64,000 bases of DNA from an uncultured Caldilineaceae bacterium (GCA_951813625.1 CATOTS010000029.1:1-64000); one strand, 5' to 3'. Shown: positions 16,360-26,390, counted from the stretch's first letter. Made by a program: numbers and translations. Notes: generated by a model from the sequence alone, not told the origin.

Positions 16360-18618
16360 CTAGACAAGAGTGAGAATCATTGGCAGTACATTCAGGAAGA
16401 TCCACACGGCCAGGATCAGCATGCCGAAGAGCAGATAGGTCTGTACCCGTCCGTCCTGCAACATGCGGGCGATGCGACCGGCCTGGTCGGAGAACCAGCC
16501 GACGCCGTCGACGAAGCCGTCGACGACGTAGCGATCGAAGGCCGAGGTCAGTTCGCTGAGGCGGATCGCCAGCCGGCCGACCCCGTTCACGACCCAGTCG
16601 ATGATCCACTCGCGGTCGAAGAGCGCGAGGAAGCGGCTCAGCCAAAGGGTAACCAGGACGATGGTGCCGTTGTATATTTCGTCGATCCAGTATTTGCGGT
16701 GCCACATCCACCAGATGGGCCCGAGGATGCGGGCGACCGGGTCGGTCTGGCCTTCCTTCAAGCCCTTACCGTAAATGAGGTAGCCGGCGCCAAGCCCGCC
16801 GAGGGCGACGATCAGCGAGACTGCCAGGGGGACGACATGGAAGGACGGGTGGTGCGGATGCAGGTGCATGTGCTTCATGTAGGGTTCGAGGAAGTGCTCG
16901 ATCCAGTTGTTGTTTACGATGCTGCCCAGTACGGGGAACGATGTGGGAATGCCGAACCAGCCGGCGCCGATGGCGAAGATGCTGATGAGAATCAGGGGCG
17001 TCGTCATGCTGGCGACGCTCTCCGGCGCGTGGGAGGCCCCTTCCGAGCGGGATTTGCCGAGGAAGGTCAGCCCGATCTGCCGCATTGTGTAGAAGGCGGT
17101 GAGGAAGGCCGCCAGTGCGAGGGTCCAGAAGACCCATGGGTGGTTGGTGTCCCAGGCGAAGGCCAGGATTTCGTCTTTCGACCAGAAGCCGGCGGTGACG
17201 AGCGGGAAGCCGGAGAGGGCGAGCCCGCCGATGATGAAGGTCCAGCCGGTGCGCGGCATGCGCTGCAGGAGGCCGCCCATATTGCGCATGTCCTGGGCGT
17301 CCTCGGTGTCGAGCGGGCCGTCGGCGCGGCGCACAAAACGCACATTTTGGCGCTCGTTGGCATGGCTTTCGTCTTCGCCATGGCCTTCGGCGTGGTCGTC
17401 GTGAGCGTGTTCGTGGGCGTGGTGGTAGCCATGTTCGACGCCGTGGATGACGCTGCCGGAGCCGAGGAAGAGTAGCGCTTTGAAGAAAGCGTGCGTGAGC
17501 AGGTGGAAGAGTGCGGCGACGTAGGCGCCCATGCCGATGGCGGCGACCATGTAGCCGAGCTGGGAGATGGTCGAGTAGGCGAGCACGCGCTTGATGTCCC
17601 ACTGTGCGAGCGCGATCGTGGCTGCGAACAGGGCGGTGAATGCGCCGATGAAGGCGACGAACTGGAGCGTGCCGCTCGACACTTCGCCGGAGAACTCGTA
17701 GATCGGGAACATGCGCACGAGCAGGTAGACGCCGGCGGAGACCATTGTGGCGGCGTGGATCATTGCGCTGACCGGCGTGGGGCCTTCCATGGCGTCGGGC
17801 AGCCAGACGTGCAGCGGGAACTGGGCGCTCTTGCCGATGGCGCCGCAGAAGATGAGGACGCCGATCAGAGAGATCCAGTGGACCTCGCCGAAGAGAGGCA
17901 GGTTGACGAGCGAGTGCGCGAGCTGGCCCAGGTTGTGTTCGGTGAAGAGTTCGCTGAAGCGCAGGCTACTCGGATCGCTGCGCACGTAGAGCAGGATCAG
18001 GCCGATCATCAGCAGCGCGTCGCCGATGCGGGTAGCGATGAAGGCCTTGACGGCGGCGGCGCGGGCGGTCGCCTTTTCGTACCAGAAGCCGATGAGCAGG
18101 TAGCTGCACAGCCCCATCACTTCCCAGAAGACGAAGAATTGCAGCAGATTGTTGGCAACGACCAGCCCCAGCATACCGGTTGCGAAGAGACAAATGTAGG
18201 CCATGAAGCGGCTGTAGCGCGGGTCTTTGCCCTGGGCGTGTGCGGACGGGAACTGTTCGGGCCGCAGGTGCGCGGGGAAGCTCATGTAGCCGCTTGAGTA
18301 GATGAAGATCATCAGGACCAGGAACGGCACCATGAAGAGCATGAGCGCGTTCGAGGGGTCGACCGCATAGCCGATGACGAACTCGGTGTTGCCGGTGGGG
18401 ATGGCGTAGATCGCCTCATCGACCGGGTGTTCGCCGAAGTGGTCGCGGAAGAAGGAAGCGAAGGCGATGCCCCAGCCCAGCACACAACTGATCAGGGCTG
18501 AGGCGATTGCAATCAGCGCGCTGCCGCGTTTGTTTCTGTTCAGAAATAGTACGATCGCCAGGAATGCCAGGAAGGGCGGAATCGGCACGACCCAGGTGAC
18601 GCTGAACAATCCTTGCAT
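16360..18618 (-). CDS. nuoL: NuoL, complex I membrane subunit (set 1), long His-rich form
   Basis: The distal antiporter-like subunit with the lateral helix. At 752 residues it is over 100 longer than the second-set NuoL. Conserved lines are [40 protein letters not shown] and [20 protein letters not shown]. Two His-rich insertions stand out: [20 protein letters not shown] near residue 395, between membrane segments, and [12 protein letters not shown] near residue 590. They may bind metal or be simple low-complexity loops. The ATG is at 18618. It lies downstream of a TPR-like gene in the nuo cluster. Confidence 0.95.
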   Translation of the reverse strand: MQGLFSVTWVVPIPPFLAFLAIVLFLNRNKRGSALIAIASALISCVLGWGIAFASFFRDHFGEHPVDEAIYAIPTGNTEFVIGYAVDPSNALMLFMVPFLVLMIFIYSSGYMSFPAHLRPEQFPSAHAQGKDPRYSRFMAYICLFATGMLGLVVANNLLQFFVFWEVMGLCSYLLIGFWYEKATARAAAVKAFIATRIGDALLMIGLILLYVRSDPSSLRFSELFTEHNLGQLAHSLVNLPLFGEVHWISLIGVLIFCGAIGKSAQFPLHVWLPDAMEGPTPVSAMIHAATMVSAGVYLLVRMFPIYEFSGEVSSGTLQFVAFIGAFTALFAATIALAQWDIKRVLAYSTISQLGYMVAAIGMGAYVAALFHLLTHAFFKALLFLGSGSVIHGVEHGYHHAHEHAHDDHAEGHGEDESHANERQNVRFVRRADGPLDTEDAQDMRNMGGLLQRMPRTGWTFIIGGLALSGFPLVTAGFWSKDEILAFAWDTNHPWVFWTLALAAFLTAFYTMRQIGLTFLGKSRSEGASHAPESVASMTTPLILISIFAIGAGWFGIPTSFPVLGSIVNNNWIEHFLEPYMKHMHLHPHHPSFHVVPLAVSLIVALGGLGAGYLIYGKGLKEGQTDPVARILGPIWWMWHRKYWIDEIYNGTIVLVTLWLSRFLALFDREWIIDWVVNGVGRLAIRLSELTSAFDRYVVDGFVDGVGWFSDQAGRIARMLQDGRVQTYLLFGMLILAVWIFLNVLPMILTLV

Positions 18619-18688
18619 AAAGTGGACCTCAAGAATGTACGGAAACCGGACGGCTTGGTGCGGTCATTTCTGTCGGTTTGGCGGAAGC

Positions 18689-19042
18689 CTAAGAGTTGGC
18701 TTGCCCGGGTAACAGGTTTGCTGCCCCATAGCCGGCCAGCAGGCCGACGAATGCGATGCCGAACAGCCAAAGATCACTGGGCAGCCCTATGGATGAACCG
18801 ATGCCGATGGCGACTGCTGCGCCGAGCAGCGAGATTACGATCCGGTTCCTCTGCTTGCGCTTCTCCGCGCGCGCGACTTTGAGGAGATGGGCTGCGTCCT
18901 GGTATTCGGGTCGATACTTAACGATCTCCTTCAGGGCATAGGCGGCGCCGGTGTAGTTGCCGCTTGCCATTTTTTCCTCTGCGAGCTGGTAGAGGAAACT
19001 GCACTGTTCTTCAAGTGTTCCCGTCAGCAGCTTTTTTGCCAC
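18689..19042 (-). CDS. Small TPR-like membrane protein inside the nuo cluster
   Basis: I know no named family. The 117-residue product has an N-terminal helical pair resembling one tetratricopeptide unit (YQLAEEKMASGNYTGAAYAL, then KEIVKYRPEYQDA), a basic patch (ARAEKRKQRNR), and two hydrophobic segments (IVISLLGAAVAIGIGSSIGL and LWLFGIAFVGLLAGYGAA). It starts at GTG 19042 with a weak ribosome site. It sits between nuoK and nuoL in the same direction, where no complex I subunit belongs. It may be an accessory or assembly factor, which is inference from position only. Confidence 0.7.
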   Translation of the reverse strand: MAKKLLTGTLEEQCSFLYQLAEEKMASGNYTGAAYALKEIVKYRPEYQDAAHLLKVARAEKRKQRNRIVISLLGAAVAIGIGSSIGLPSDLWLFGIAFVGLLAGYGAANLLPGQANS

Positions 19043-19082
19043 AATAACTTGGAAGTTCGGCGGTCTTTACCGCCGAACAGAA

Positions 19083-19397
19083 TCAGCCGGCCAGGAGGTC
19101 GAGCTCGTCGACATCGATAGTGCGCCGTTCGCGGTAGACGGCGATGATCAGGGCCAACCCCACGGCTGCTTCGGCTGCGGCCAGACCGATAATCAGGACG
19201 GCGAAGACCTGTCCCGTCAGGTCCGCCATTGGGCCGACCCCGTGCCGCCAGAAGGCCACCAGATTGATATTGGCGGCGTTGAGCATCAGCTCGATCCCCA
19301 TCAGCATCGCGATTGCGTTGCGGCGCCCGAGCGCTCCGTAGAGGCCGCAGGAGAAGAGGAATGCGGCGAGCATGAGATACCAGCTTAGCGGAACCAT
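19083..19397 (-). CDS. nuoK: NuoK, complex I membrane subunit (set 1)
   Basis: Three-helix subunit that links the antiporter chain to NuoA/J/H. The 104-residue product has [20 protein letters not shown] with the conserved membrane Glu, [14 protein letters not shown], and the second conserved Glu in [14 protein letters not shown]. The C-terminus [13 protein letters not shown] is typical. The start is ATG 19397. It lies 81 bp after nuoJ. Confidence 0.95.
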   Translation of the reverse strand: MVPLSWYLMLAAFLFSCGLYGALGRRNAIAMLMGIELMLNAANINLVAFWRHGVGPMADLTGQVFAVLIIGLAAAEAAVGLALIIAVYRERRTIDVDELDLLAG

Positions 19398-19478
19398 TGA
19401 ATCAACCCCGGAGTCGTGCGGTAGCCATAGTCAGAAAATGCAGCCGACAGTGCGAATTGTCGTGAGCGGCTATTGATC

Positions 19479-20009
19479 CTATCGATCGCGCGCCAGCATG
19501 ACTGCACCGACAAGGGCCAGCAGCAGAAGCAGGCCCAGCACTTCAAATGCGATCACGTAGGTGGTGACAAACTCGCGGCCGAGCGCGCCGATCATGGCCT
19601 CGTCGGCGATGACCTCTTCGCTTGCGGCCGGCCAAGGCGTGGCGCGGGCGAAGGCCAGCAGCCCCATAAAGAAGAGCAGCGCGAAGAGGGAAGACTTGCC
19701 CCACTGGTTGTTAAGCGGCGAGGTGCGTCCGTACATCATGCTGCGCGTCAGCATGATAGCGAAGGCGATCAGCATTGCGATGGCGCCGACGTAGACGAGG
19801 ACCTGGCTGACCGCGAGAAACTCCGCCTCCAGAAAGACGTAGACGCCGGCGACGCCAAAAAAAGTGAGTGTGAGAGCGAGCGCGCTGTGAAAGAGGTTGC
19901 GGCTGGTCACCACGGCCAGGCCTGCCACCGCCGTCACCAGCGCGACCTGAATGAAGATGAACTGTTCGAATGTTGGAATCGGAACCTGAATTCCCAGCGG
20001 TAGTTCCAT
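19479..20009 (-). CDS. nuoJ: NuoJ, complex I membrane subunit (set 1)
   Basis: Five-helix membrane subunit near the quinone site. The 176-residue product contains NLFHSALALTLTFFGVAGVY, then FLAVSQVLVYVGAIAMLIAF (the family's flexible third helix) and a final helix, YVIAFEVLGLLLLLALVGAV. A large periplasmic loop lies between. ATG 20009 is the start. nuoH lies 74 bp upstream. Confidence 0.95.
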   Translation of the reverse strand: MELPLGIQVPIPTFEQFIFIQVALVTAVAGLAVVTSRNLFHSALALTLTFFGVAGVYVFLEAEFLAVSQVLVYVGAIAMLIAFAIMLTRSMMYGRTSPLNNQWGKSSLFALLFFMGLLAFARATPWPAASEEVIADEAMIGALGREFVTTYVIAFEVLGLLLLLALVGAVMLARDR

Positions 20010-20083
20010 GTGACTTCCTGCCTCTGATCAACCGTTTGGCGGCGGCGCGGTGCGTGGGACGGGATCCGGCCCAGACCGGCCGG

Positions 20084-21325
20084 CTAGTACATTGTGCCCT
20101 CTTCGTTGACCTGCATTGTGCCGATCAGCGAAGTCGGTTCAAATGAGCGCTTGGTCCGCATCTGCTCCTCGCGGAAATACTTTTGCAGGATGCTGGCGAC
20201 GATTGCCAGTACACCGACATTGGCGATAAAGATCAAGACGTAGTGGACGGCGACCGGCGTCGGCAGCTTTTGGACGATGGCCTGCACGACGATCAGGCCG
20301 ATCGTCAGCGGCACGAGCACCTTCCAGGCAAAGTACATCATCTGATCGATGCGCAGGCGGGGAAAGGTGCCGCGGATCCACTGCTGCAGGACATAGACGC
20401 CGAAGACTTTGATCATAAAGTAGCCGAAGCCGAGCAGCGGTCCGACGACGGGGAGGCCTACGCCCGGCCCTTGCCAGCCTCCCAGGAAGAGAGTGACCAT
20501 GACCGCGGCCAGGATCCAGGCGTTGAGGAACTGGGCGAGGAAGAACATGGCGAACTTCATGCCCGAGTATTCGATGTGGAACCCGGCGATCAATTCGGAT
20601 TCGGCTTCGAGCAGGTCGAAGGGTGTCAGCTCGGCTTCGGCGAGCGAGCTGATGAAAAAGATGAGCAGGGCGCCCGGCATGACGATACCGAGCCAGCCGA
20701 CGCCGAGATTGAAGCCGCCCAGGTGGAGCGATTGTGATTCGATGATACTGCCGAAGCGCATCGAGCCGGTCAGCAGGACGACGGTCAGGATTGACAGCAC
20801 GAGCGGGATCTCGTAGCTGAGCAGCTGGGCCACGACGCGGAAGCCGGCCAGGAGCGCGTACTTGTTGTTGCTGCCCCAGCCGGCCATCAGGGCGGCCATG
20901 ATGCCGATCGAGCCGAGGGCAACGACAAAGAGGGCAGCGATGTTGAGGTCGACACCGATCAGCCCGGGCGCAAAGGGGATGACAGCGAGCAGCATCAGGA
21001 CGCCGGACACTGAGAGGATAGGCGACAGATTGTAGGCGATTTTGTCGGCTTCGCGGGGTGTGATGTCTTCTTTCGACAGCAGTTTGGCGGCGTCGGCGAC
21101 GGTTTGCAGCAGGCCGAATTTGCCGACGCGGTTGGGGCCGATGCGGTCCTGTATGCGGCTGATGACCTTGCGGGTTATCCAGATCAGCAGCAGGACCGAG
21201 AGCATGCCGTAGTTGATGAGGACGAAGGCGCCGACGGCGTAGACGAGGAATATCGCTGCCCATTCGGGCAGTCCCAAGCCGATGAGCCAGCCGGAGAGCG
21301 CATCGCTCCACTGGGTTATTTGCAT
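20084..21325 (-). CDS. nuoH: NuoH, complex I membrane subunit (set 1)
   Basis: Quinone-site membrane subunit. ATG 21325 after GCGGAG gives 413 residues. Key text includes [40 protein letters not shown], the cytoplasmic acidic loop [20 protein letters not shown], and [20 protein letters not shown]. The C-terminus is about 60 residues longer than in the second-set NuoH and ends [20 protein letters not shown]. The equivalent ETNRSPFDLPETE loop of the second set reads [14 protein letters not shown] here, a clear sequence difference at the energy-coupling site. Confidence 0.95.
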   Translation of the reverse strand: MQITQWSDALSGWLIGLGLPEWAAIFLVYAVGAFVLINYGMLSVLLLIWITRKVISRIQDRIGPNRVGKFGLLQTVADAAKLLSKEDITPREADKIAYNLSPILSVSGVLMLLAVIPFAPGLIGVDLNIAALFVVALGSIGIMAALMAGWGSNNKYALLAGFRVVAQLLSYEIPLVLSILTVVLLTGSMRFGSIIESQSLHLGGFNLGVGWLGIVMPGALLIFFISSLAEAELTPFDLLEAESELIAGFHIEYSGMKFAMFFLAQFLNAWILAAVMVTLFLGGWQGPGVGLPVVGPLLGFGYFMIKVFGVYVLQQWIRGTFPRLRIDQMMYFAWKVLVPLTIGLIVVQAIVQKLPTPVAVHYVLIFIANVGVLAIVASILQKYFREEQMRTKRSFEPTSLIGTMQVNEEGTMY

Positions 21326-21404
21326 AGTCGCGACTCCGCAAAGCAAAGAATCGAATTGAGCAGACTCATGCCCGGGCGCTTATTCCAAGGATTCCAGGGA
21401 GGAG

Positions 21405-21761
21405 CTATTGCCACTCCAGCGCGCCTTTTCGCCAGTCGTAGAGCAGCCCGATTACCAGGAGCAGAACGAAGAAGATCGTGGCCAGAACGGCGAACATCTC
21501 CAGCTGCTGGTAGGCGACCGCGATCGGGAAGAGGAAGAGCGCTTCGACATCGAAGACGACGAAGACGAGGCCGATCAGATAGTATTGGGCGCGAAACTGC
21601 ACCCATGTCTCGCCGATCGTTTCCACGCCGCTTTCGTAGATATCGTTCTTGACTTCGTCGGGCCGCCTGGGGCCGATGAAGTAGCCCATGATGACGGCAG
21701 TCAGAGGCAGCACGACCGCCAGACCGGACATGATCAAAATGAAGAAATACTGGCTCAGCAT
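21405..21761 (-). CDS. nuoA: NuoA, complex I membrane subunit (set 1)
   Basis: Three-helix subunit beside the quinone channel. The conserved protein starts at ATG 21761 (MLSQYFFILIMSGLAV), 118 residues, and includes YESGVETIGETWVQFRAQYY, IGLVFVVFDVEALFLFPIAV and the ending LYDWRKGALEWQ. Longer in-frame starts upstream lack conservation. It is the first gene of the minus-strand set. Only 118 residues plus a promoter separate it from a gene-free stretch, so the set seems to begin here, with no nuoB, C, D or I. Confidence 0.95.
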   Translation of the reverse strand: MLSQYFFILIMSGLAVVLPLTAVIMGYFIGPRRPDEVKNDIYESGVETIGETWVQFRAQYYLIGLVFVVFDVEALFLFPIAVAYQQLEMFAVLATIFFVLLLVIGLLYDWRKGALEWQ

Positions 21762-21805
21762 CTCCCGAAATTCCGTTTGTGTGGAATTTAACAAACTCCC
21801 GCGCA

Positions 21806-21834
21806 AGTATAGCATAGCGAAATCTGAATGCGAA
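21806..21834 (-). promoter_or_regulatory. Candidate promoter of the membrane-arm nuo set
   Basis: On the minus strand TTCGCA (21834-21829) and TATACT (21811-21806) have a 17-bp spacer and lie 45 bp before the nuoA start. The -10 is strong and the -35 moderate. Confidence 0.5.
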
Positions 21835-21966
21835 AGTCTTGACCCTGTTTGAACGCGATGTTGTCGCGCGTATTTCTGAATCGATGCGGTCTTCCTGATT
21901 GGCAATGCGCTGTGCGGCCCTGTGCTGTCTGCGAGGCGGGGAAGGATTTGGCGTTGGCTGGCGATG

Positions 21967-22086
21967 CCAGTGGTCAGTGGCCGGTTGCCGGCAACGTCAA
22001 CGGCATAATCCACGAATCTGCACGAATCTCCTCGAAGAACGTCAACTGCAGTCGCCAGTGGTCGGTGGCCAGCAACGTCAACTGCA
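21967..22086 (+). repeat. Short repeated words in the gene-free stretch upstream of nuoA
   Basis: CCAGTGGTCAGTGGCC (21967-21982) and CCAGTGGTCGGTGGCC (22055-22070) recur, as do AACGTCAACGGCA (21993-22005) and AACGTCAACTGCA (22038-22050, 22074-22086). The first word also occurs at 26531-26546 and, slightly changed, at 44394-44409. No gene is visible between 21835 and 22279. Confidence 0.6.
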
Positions 22087-22279
22087 ACGGCAGCGTGCGC
22101 GACTGGTGTTACTGGCGACTGGCAACCGGAAACTGGCTACTGGTTTTCGAGCTTCGAGTTTCGGGCGTTCGGGGGATGCTGTGGGGGCCTACGCGGGGCT
22201 TTGGTCCACGGGGGGGAGGGTGAGGGGCCGTCTGGCTGTATGGCGTGACTGCCGAAACTCGAAGATTGAGACGTAACTG

Positions 22280-23289
22280 ACCCGAGTTCCGAGTTAGATT
22301 AGAGCTGGCAAGAGAGCCAAGTCTTTGTCAGAGAGATGGAGAGATGGCTTCTTGGGTTGCTAAGTGTAGGCAATCAGCCCGGCGATAAGATTGACGATAA
22401 AGTTGGTTTGGCTCCGGTGGCGGGTATGTTCAATCTGCGGGATATTCTTGAGCTGGTCAACGATGGTCCCGATGACGAAGCGCTTACGCGTGAGCAGCTT
22501 GTCTTCGAGAACAACGAGTCGATTCTGCATGTTTTTGCGGATGGGCGTGATCGGCAACGGGCGGTCTGCCGCCATCAATTGCAGTCCGCGTGCGCAGAGT
22601 TGCTCAAAGAGAGCCTGGGAGAGATAGCCGCGGTCGCCGATCAACTTACCCCATAGGTTTTTGGTCATTTGTGGGACCGGTTTGCGGTCATCTGTGTTGC
22701 CAGGTGTGAGTTGAACCGCCAGCAATTCACCCTGGTCATTGACAATCAGATGGAGCTTGAAGCCATAGAACCATCCCATACTGCTCTTGCCCCGCATGGC
22801 CACCTCGGCAAAGACTCGGTGGCGGGCGATGCGCCGGTTGTGGCAGACGGACAACGGGGTCGAATCGATGAATGCCACCCCTGTCGCCTGGCCAAAGCGC
22901 GCACGCAGATAGAGACACATGGCTGGCAGGGCTGATGGCATTAACTCCACAAAGCGCGTGTAACTGACCAGAGTTAGGAATTCACTGCGCATATGCTCAC
23001 ATACGTGCTGCACAAAGTAGGCCTTGAAATCGCGATAATGCGACTGGTGAAAGTGAATCAGAATCGTCATTACTTCACGCAAGCTCAACCGCGGGGCCGG
23101 CCCTCGTTTGCGAGTCACGCCCAACAGTTTGGCATTCTCTTGTGTAGCCAACCACTGACAGAAGTCATCGGTATGACAAAACAGTTTGAGTATACTCATC
23201 ACTGAGCACCTTTCCTTGCTGGAGAATTTGGTTAGGAGAACTTCGATTTTACCAGCTTGTAAAGGTGCTCACTTACTCAGAATTCAGGT
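22280..23289. mobile_element. IS982-family insertion sequence
   Basis: A 1,010-bp element with one transposase gene. Its ends are imperfect inverted repeats: ACCCGAGTTCCGAGTTAG at 22280-22297, and the complement of ACCTGAATTCTGAGTAAG at 23272-23289 (about 14 of 18 match). No flanking target duplication is evident. The right end lies 18 bp from the stop of the sugar dehydrogenase gene. Confidence 0.8.
22360..23202 (-). CDS. IS982-family transposase
   Basis: A 280-residue DDE-type transposase. It shows the family's early helical region (LSLREVMTILIHFHQSHYRD), the first catalytic Asp in GVAFIDSTPLSVCHNRRI, SSMGWFYGFKLHLIVNDQGE, the second Asp in LIGDRGYLSQALFE, and a basic end (KNMQNRLVVLEDKLLTRKRF) before VIGTIVDQLKNI. 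The frame is unbroken and of normal length, so the element may be active. The start is ATG 23202. Confidence 0.92.
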   Translation of the reverse strand: MMSILKLFCHTDDFCQWLATQENAKLLGVTRKRGPAPRLSLREVMTILIHFHQSHYRDFKAYFVQHVCEHMRSEFLTLVSYTRFVELMPSALPAMCLYLRARFGQATGVAFIDSTPLSVCHNRRIARHRVFAEVAMRGKSSMGWFYGFKLHLIVNDQGELLAVQLTPGNTDDRKPVPQMTKNLWGKLIGDRGYLSQALFEQLCARGLQLMAADRPLPITPIRKNMQNRLVVLEDKLLTRKRFVIGTIVDQLKNIPQIEHTRHRSQTNFIVNLIAGLIAYT

Positions 23290-23306
23290 TAAATACACCA
23301 TATTTA

Positions 23307-24849
23307 TTATTTCGTGGTCGAACACTTGGGGTTCACCACACGGTAGATGTGTCCGTCGGCGTAACCTGTGGCGTAGATGACGCCGTCGTGGTCGCGCCCG
23401 ATGCTGCTGATTGGGCGTTCTATTTTCGCGATCCTGCTCGCCATCCAGGCGCTGCCTCCCTGGCGAAGCTCCCAGAGTAGACCGAGGCATGCATCGGAGA
23501 AGTAGAAGACGCTGTCGACTACGGCACCGCCCACGATGGCGCAGCCGTCGGCGTGTGAATAGTGGGCAACCGGCAAGGAGAAGGGTTCTGTCTGCTGGGC
23601 TTGCGCATCGAGGTAGGGAAGCGGCCCTTCGTAAATGGGCCAGCCGTAATTTTGGCCGCCTGGGCTGGCGGCCGGCTGAAAGTTGATCTCTTCGATAGTG
23701 TGCTGGCCTGTGTCGGGGATGTAGAGAGCGCCAGTCTGATGGTCGAAGGCGATGCCCCACGGATTGCGCAAGCCGAGTGCCCATAATTCCGGCGCGTATC
23801 CCGGCGCATCTACAAAGGGATTGCCGGGCGGGATAGCATACGGGATGACGCCGGATTCAACATCGATGCGCAGAATTTTGCCTAGCAAGCTGCCAGGGTC
23901 TTGCGGGTATGGCGTCACGTCTGGCAGGTTGAACACTTTGCCATCGCCGACGGCGATGTAGAGGTGTCCATCGAGCGGCCCAAAGGCAAGCGTTCCTACG
24001 CTATGGTTTACTCCTGGATGGTGAAATGCAAGAACGACTTGCTCGCTATCGGGGTCGGCTATGTCGGGGTCTGGTCCGGCAGAGAAGCGGCTGACCGTAT
24101 TTTGGTTGTCGGCGCTTACATAGCTGACGTAGAAATGGCCGTTTTGGGCGTAGGAGGACGAAAAGGCCAATCCGAGCAAGCCGTTGTGAAACGTGGTGTC
24201 GACCCGTGTAGATAAGTCGAGGAAAGGAGTTTCGGAGAGAATGCCATCTTTGATTACGCGGATCCGGCCTTCTTTTTCAAGCACAAAAAGGCGGTCGCTT
24301 TTGTCGTTGGCATGGGTAATGTATACGGGTTCTGCGAGACCTGAAGCGGCGACTAAAACGGTCGAAAGCGGGGACTCCACAATGCGCAGCTCGCGGATGG
24401 CGACCCAGCCTTCGGTCCTGGTGGTGAGGATGCGGAGATAGTCGACAAGTTGGGGCGGGTCGATTTTAAGGGAAAAGAGGGTTCCGTCGGCGGAGTAATC
24501 GGTGTCGAAGCGGTGCCACACGACGGTTCTGTCGTTGCAATTGGCTGTGAGGGTGTGACTGGCGGGACCGGGCCGGATTTGCGTGACGACCAGTTCGATC
24601 TTGGAGACAGGCGCGGCGAACGGGAATTCGACTTCTAACCACTGGGGGGGTGTTGTCGGCGGACCACCAGGTGTCGATGTCGTTGTCGACGGCTTTGCGC
24701 ATATTCCAGCTGCCGTCGGAGACTGTTACGCGTCCCCAGCTGGCGATGTTGGCGAGCGTGGGTGTCGTCGTGGCTTGGGGGGCGTGGCCGGCTTGGGGTG
24801 GGGCGCAGGCGGCAAGCAGCAGCGCGGCGGCGATGAGAAGTGTTTTCAC
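23307..24849 (-). pseudogene. Sugar dehydrogenase (glucose/sorbosone type) lipoprotein, one frameshift
   Basis: A PQQ-type beta-propeller sugar dehydrogenase fused behind a discoidin-like domain. A lipoprotein signal, KTLLIAAALLLAACAPP, starts at GTG 24849 after GGAG. It is followed by TVSDGSWNMRKAVDNDIDTW, a carbohydrate-binding F5/8-type start. The frame breaks at the G7 tract near 24650; one G fewer would continue into QWLEVEFPFAAPVSKIELVV and then the propeller (PVYITHANDKSDRLFVLEKE, GLLGLAFSSSYAQNGHFYVS, WALGLRNPWGIAFDHQTGAL, GDFNYGWP-like GGQNYGWPIYEG). The stop at 23307 follows the usual GHIYRVV ending. Apart from the break the gene looks complete. Confidence 0.75.
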
Positions 24850-25152
24850 AGCAGCTCCATCTGGCCGGCTTGGGTGGGCGCGGTGTTTGCGGTTCTGTAC
24901 CCGTTTGTGGCCGTCGTGGGTGTTGTGGCAGCGCTGGCAGATGGCGGCGAGGTTGGGCGCGGCGTTGTTGGCCGGGTTGTGGTCGATGTGCGCCACAGTG
25001 AGGACAACGCGGCTGCCGGTGAGAGGGTGCGGCTTATGGTTGTGGGCGGCGCACCATTCGCACCTCATTCCGGCGCGCTCGTAACGGATACGGCGGGAGA
25101 TTTCGTCCGAGTTGAGGCGGTTGAGGGGGCGGGGCTCTGGGTGGAAGGACAA
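24846..25152 (-). CDS. Small HNH-endonuclease-like protein
   Basis: A HNH nuclease fold of about 100 residues: YERAGMRCEWCAAHNHKPHP (first Cys pair), TVAHIDHNPANNAAPNLAAI (the HNH core) and CQRCHNTHD (second Cys pair and His). The start is TTG 25152, five bases after the stop of the upstream gene, whose GAGGAA serves as ribosome site. In the present frame no stop occurs before the lipoprotein signal, so it is fused to it. In the neighbouring frame the sequence ends AGQMELL with a TGA overlapping the lipoprotein GTG (GTGA), which looks like the natural end and implies another one-base shift. Confidence 0.6.
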
Positions 25153-25156
25153 GGGG

Positions 25157-25574
25157 CTATTCCTCTTCGAGCTTTTGGATGAGGTTATCGATCTGTGCGG
25201 CGAATTCGTCGTCGTCGAGGTAGCGGGCTCGCACCTTCACCTTGTAGCGCACGCCTTCGTCCAAGCCGCTGACCGAATACGAAATGGTCGTGGGGAAGGC
25301 GTTGCCTGAAATGTCGGTCCAGGTCTTTAATCTTTCGCCGTCACGCACCCAGGTCACGCGGTAGTCTATCTGCGTCTCCGTCGGCACGTCCCACGGTTAA
25401 CTCGAGCTCGCCGGGCTGTCTTCTCTGCAGCGCCAGGTTATGGATCGCCTTCACGTCCTCCTGCGCCGACGCAACGTCCACCGCCGACAGCAGCGCAAGG
25501 AATGCCGTCAGCAGCGCCGCTGCCAGCCAGGCGAAAAGGACTTTGAAAAACGAAGAGTTGCGGTACACTGCCAA
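25157..25574 (-). pseudogene. Secreted fibronectin-III-like protein, one frameshift
   Basis: A signal peptide (KVLFAWLAAALLTAFLALLS) ends near SAVDVASAQ and is followed by the start of a beta-sandwich, KAIHNLALQRRQPGELELT. The rest, TETQIDYRVTWVRDGERLKT with TISYSVSGLDEGVRYKVKVR, is in another frame and has fibronectin type III character. The gap is closed if the expected TWDVP replaces ACCGTGGGACGTGCC, that is, by removing one base near 25395. It ends with a coiled acidic tail. The TTG at 25574 or GTG 25568 are possible starts. Confidence 0.55.
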
Positions 25575-26390
25575 GCCAGCTCATTCCCCTTGCTCGAAGG
25601 TGGATTCCCCTCCGCCATCTGCAGTCGAACGCGCCCCCGCACCTCGCTGCAGTACCCAGCCCAAGATGATTCCTGGCCAAATCTTTGCCAATACGGAGAA
25701 AGGGTCCGAGCGGTCGAAAACGCGGCAGCGAGCCGCGACTTGCATTAGCCTATCCCGCGGCGAATTCGACCGTCCGCGTCAAGCCGGCCTCGATCCGGCC
25801 GACGCTGTGAAATGAACTGTCGTGGAGTGTAGGGGTTGCCGCCTGACGAAACTCAGTCTCTCGGGCGGGAGAGCAGGCCCTGCGTTCAGGACCATGTCCT
25901 GAGTTGCAAAGGGCGAATTCGTGACCGGCAACTCGTCGCTGAAGGGCCATGTGGCGGGTGTTCTCGGATGAACACAATAATTGCCAATGACAATTAAATC
26001 ATGACAATGGAATTGTAACCTTGGTCAGCGAAGGGTTGTCAAGTCAATTTGTCGCTGTGGGCGCCAATTATGCCGCCGCCAGCAAGGCTGTCACCGAATT
26101 GCTATCAAATTGAGCCATTTAGTCACGCTATTGTCACTCTGATATTTTGTAAGGAGGCCTGCTCGAACTTCTGATAGCCTCGGATGGCGTCGGTCCGCAC
26201 GCATTGCGCTTGCCGAACCTGGCGGCCCAGTGGCGTCGGGTACGGTGGCATACCCTCATAGGAGCGGAGGTCGGCGCGAGGTCGAGCGGATGCGAGGGCG
26301 CCGGGCCGGACGGAGCGGCTTTCGCGCACACCCGGGCGTATCGTCCACGCTGGCATCGGCGACACGCCGGAATTGCGCACGCACGGTGGC

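Noticed and set aside
21762..22279. Upstream extension of set-1 nuoA (in-frame codons to about 22013)
   Set aside because: The extra residues are unlike any NuoA and include the promoter and repeat words; ATG 21761 begins the conserved part.
25750..25977. A possible minus-strand gene in the 25.6-26.1 kb gap
   Set aside because: 75 codons with no ribosome site, no family similarity that I can see and no neighbour support.
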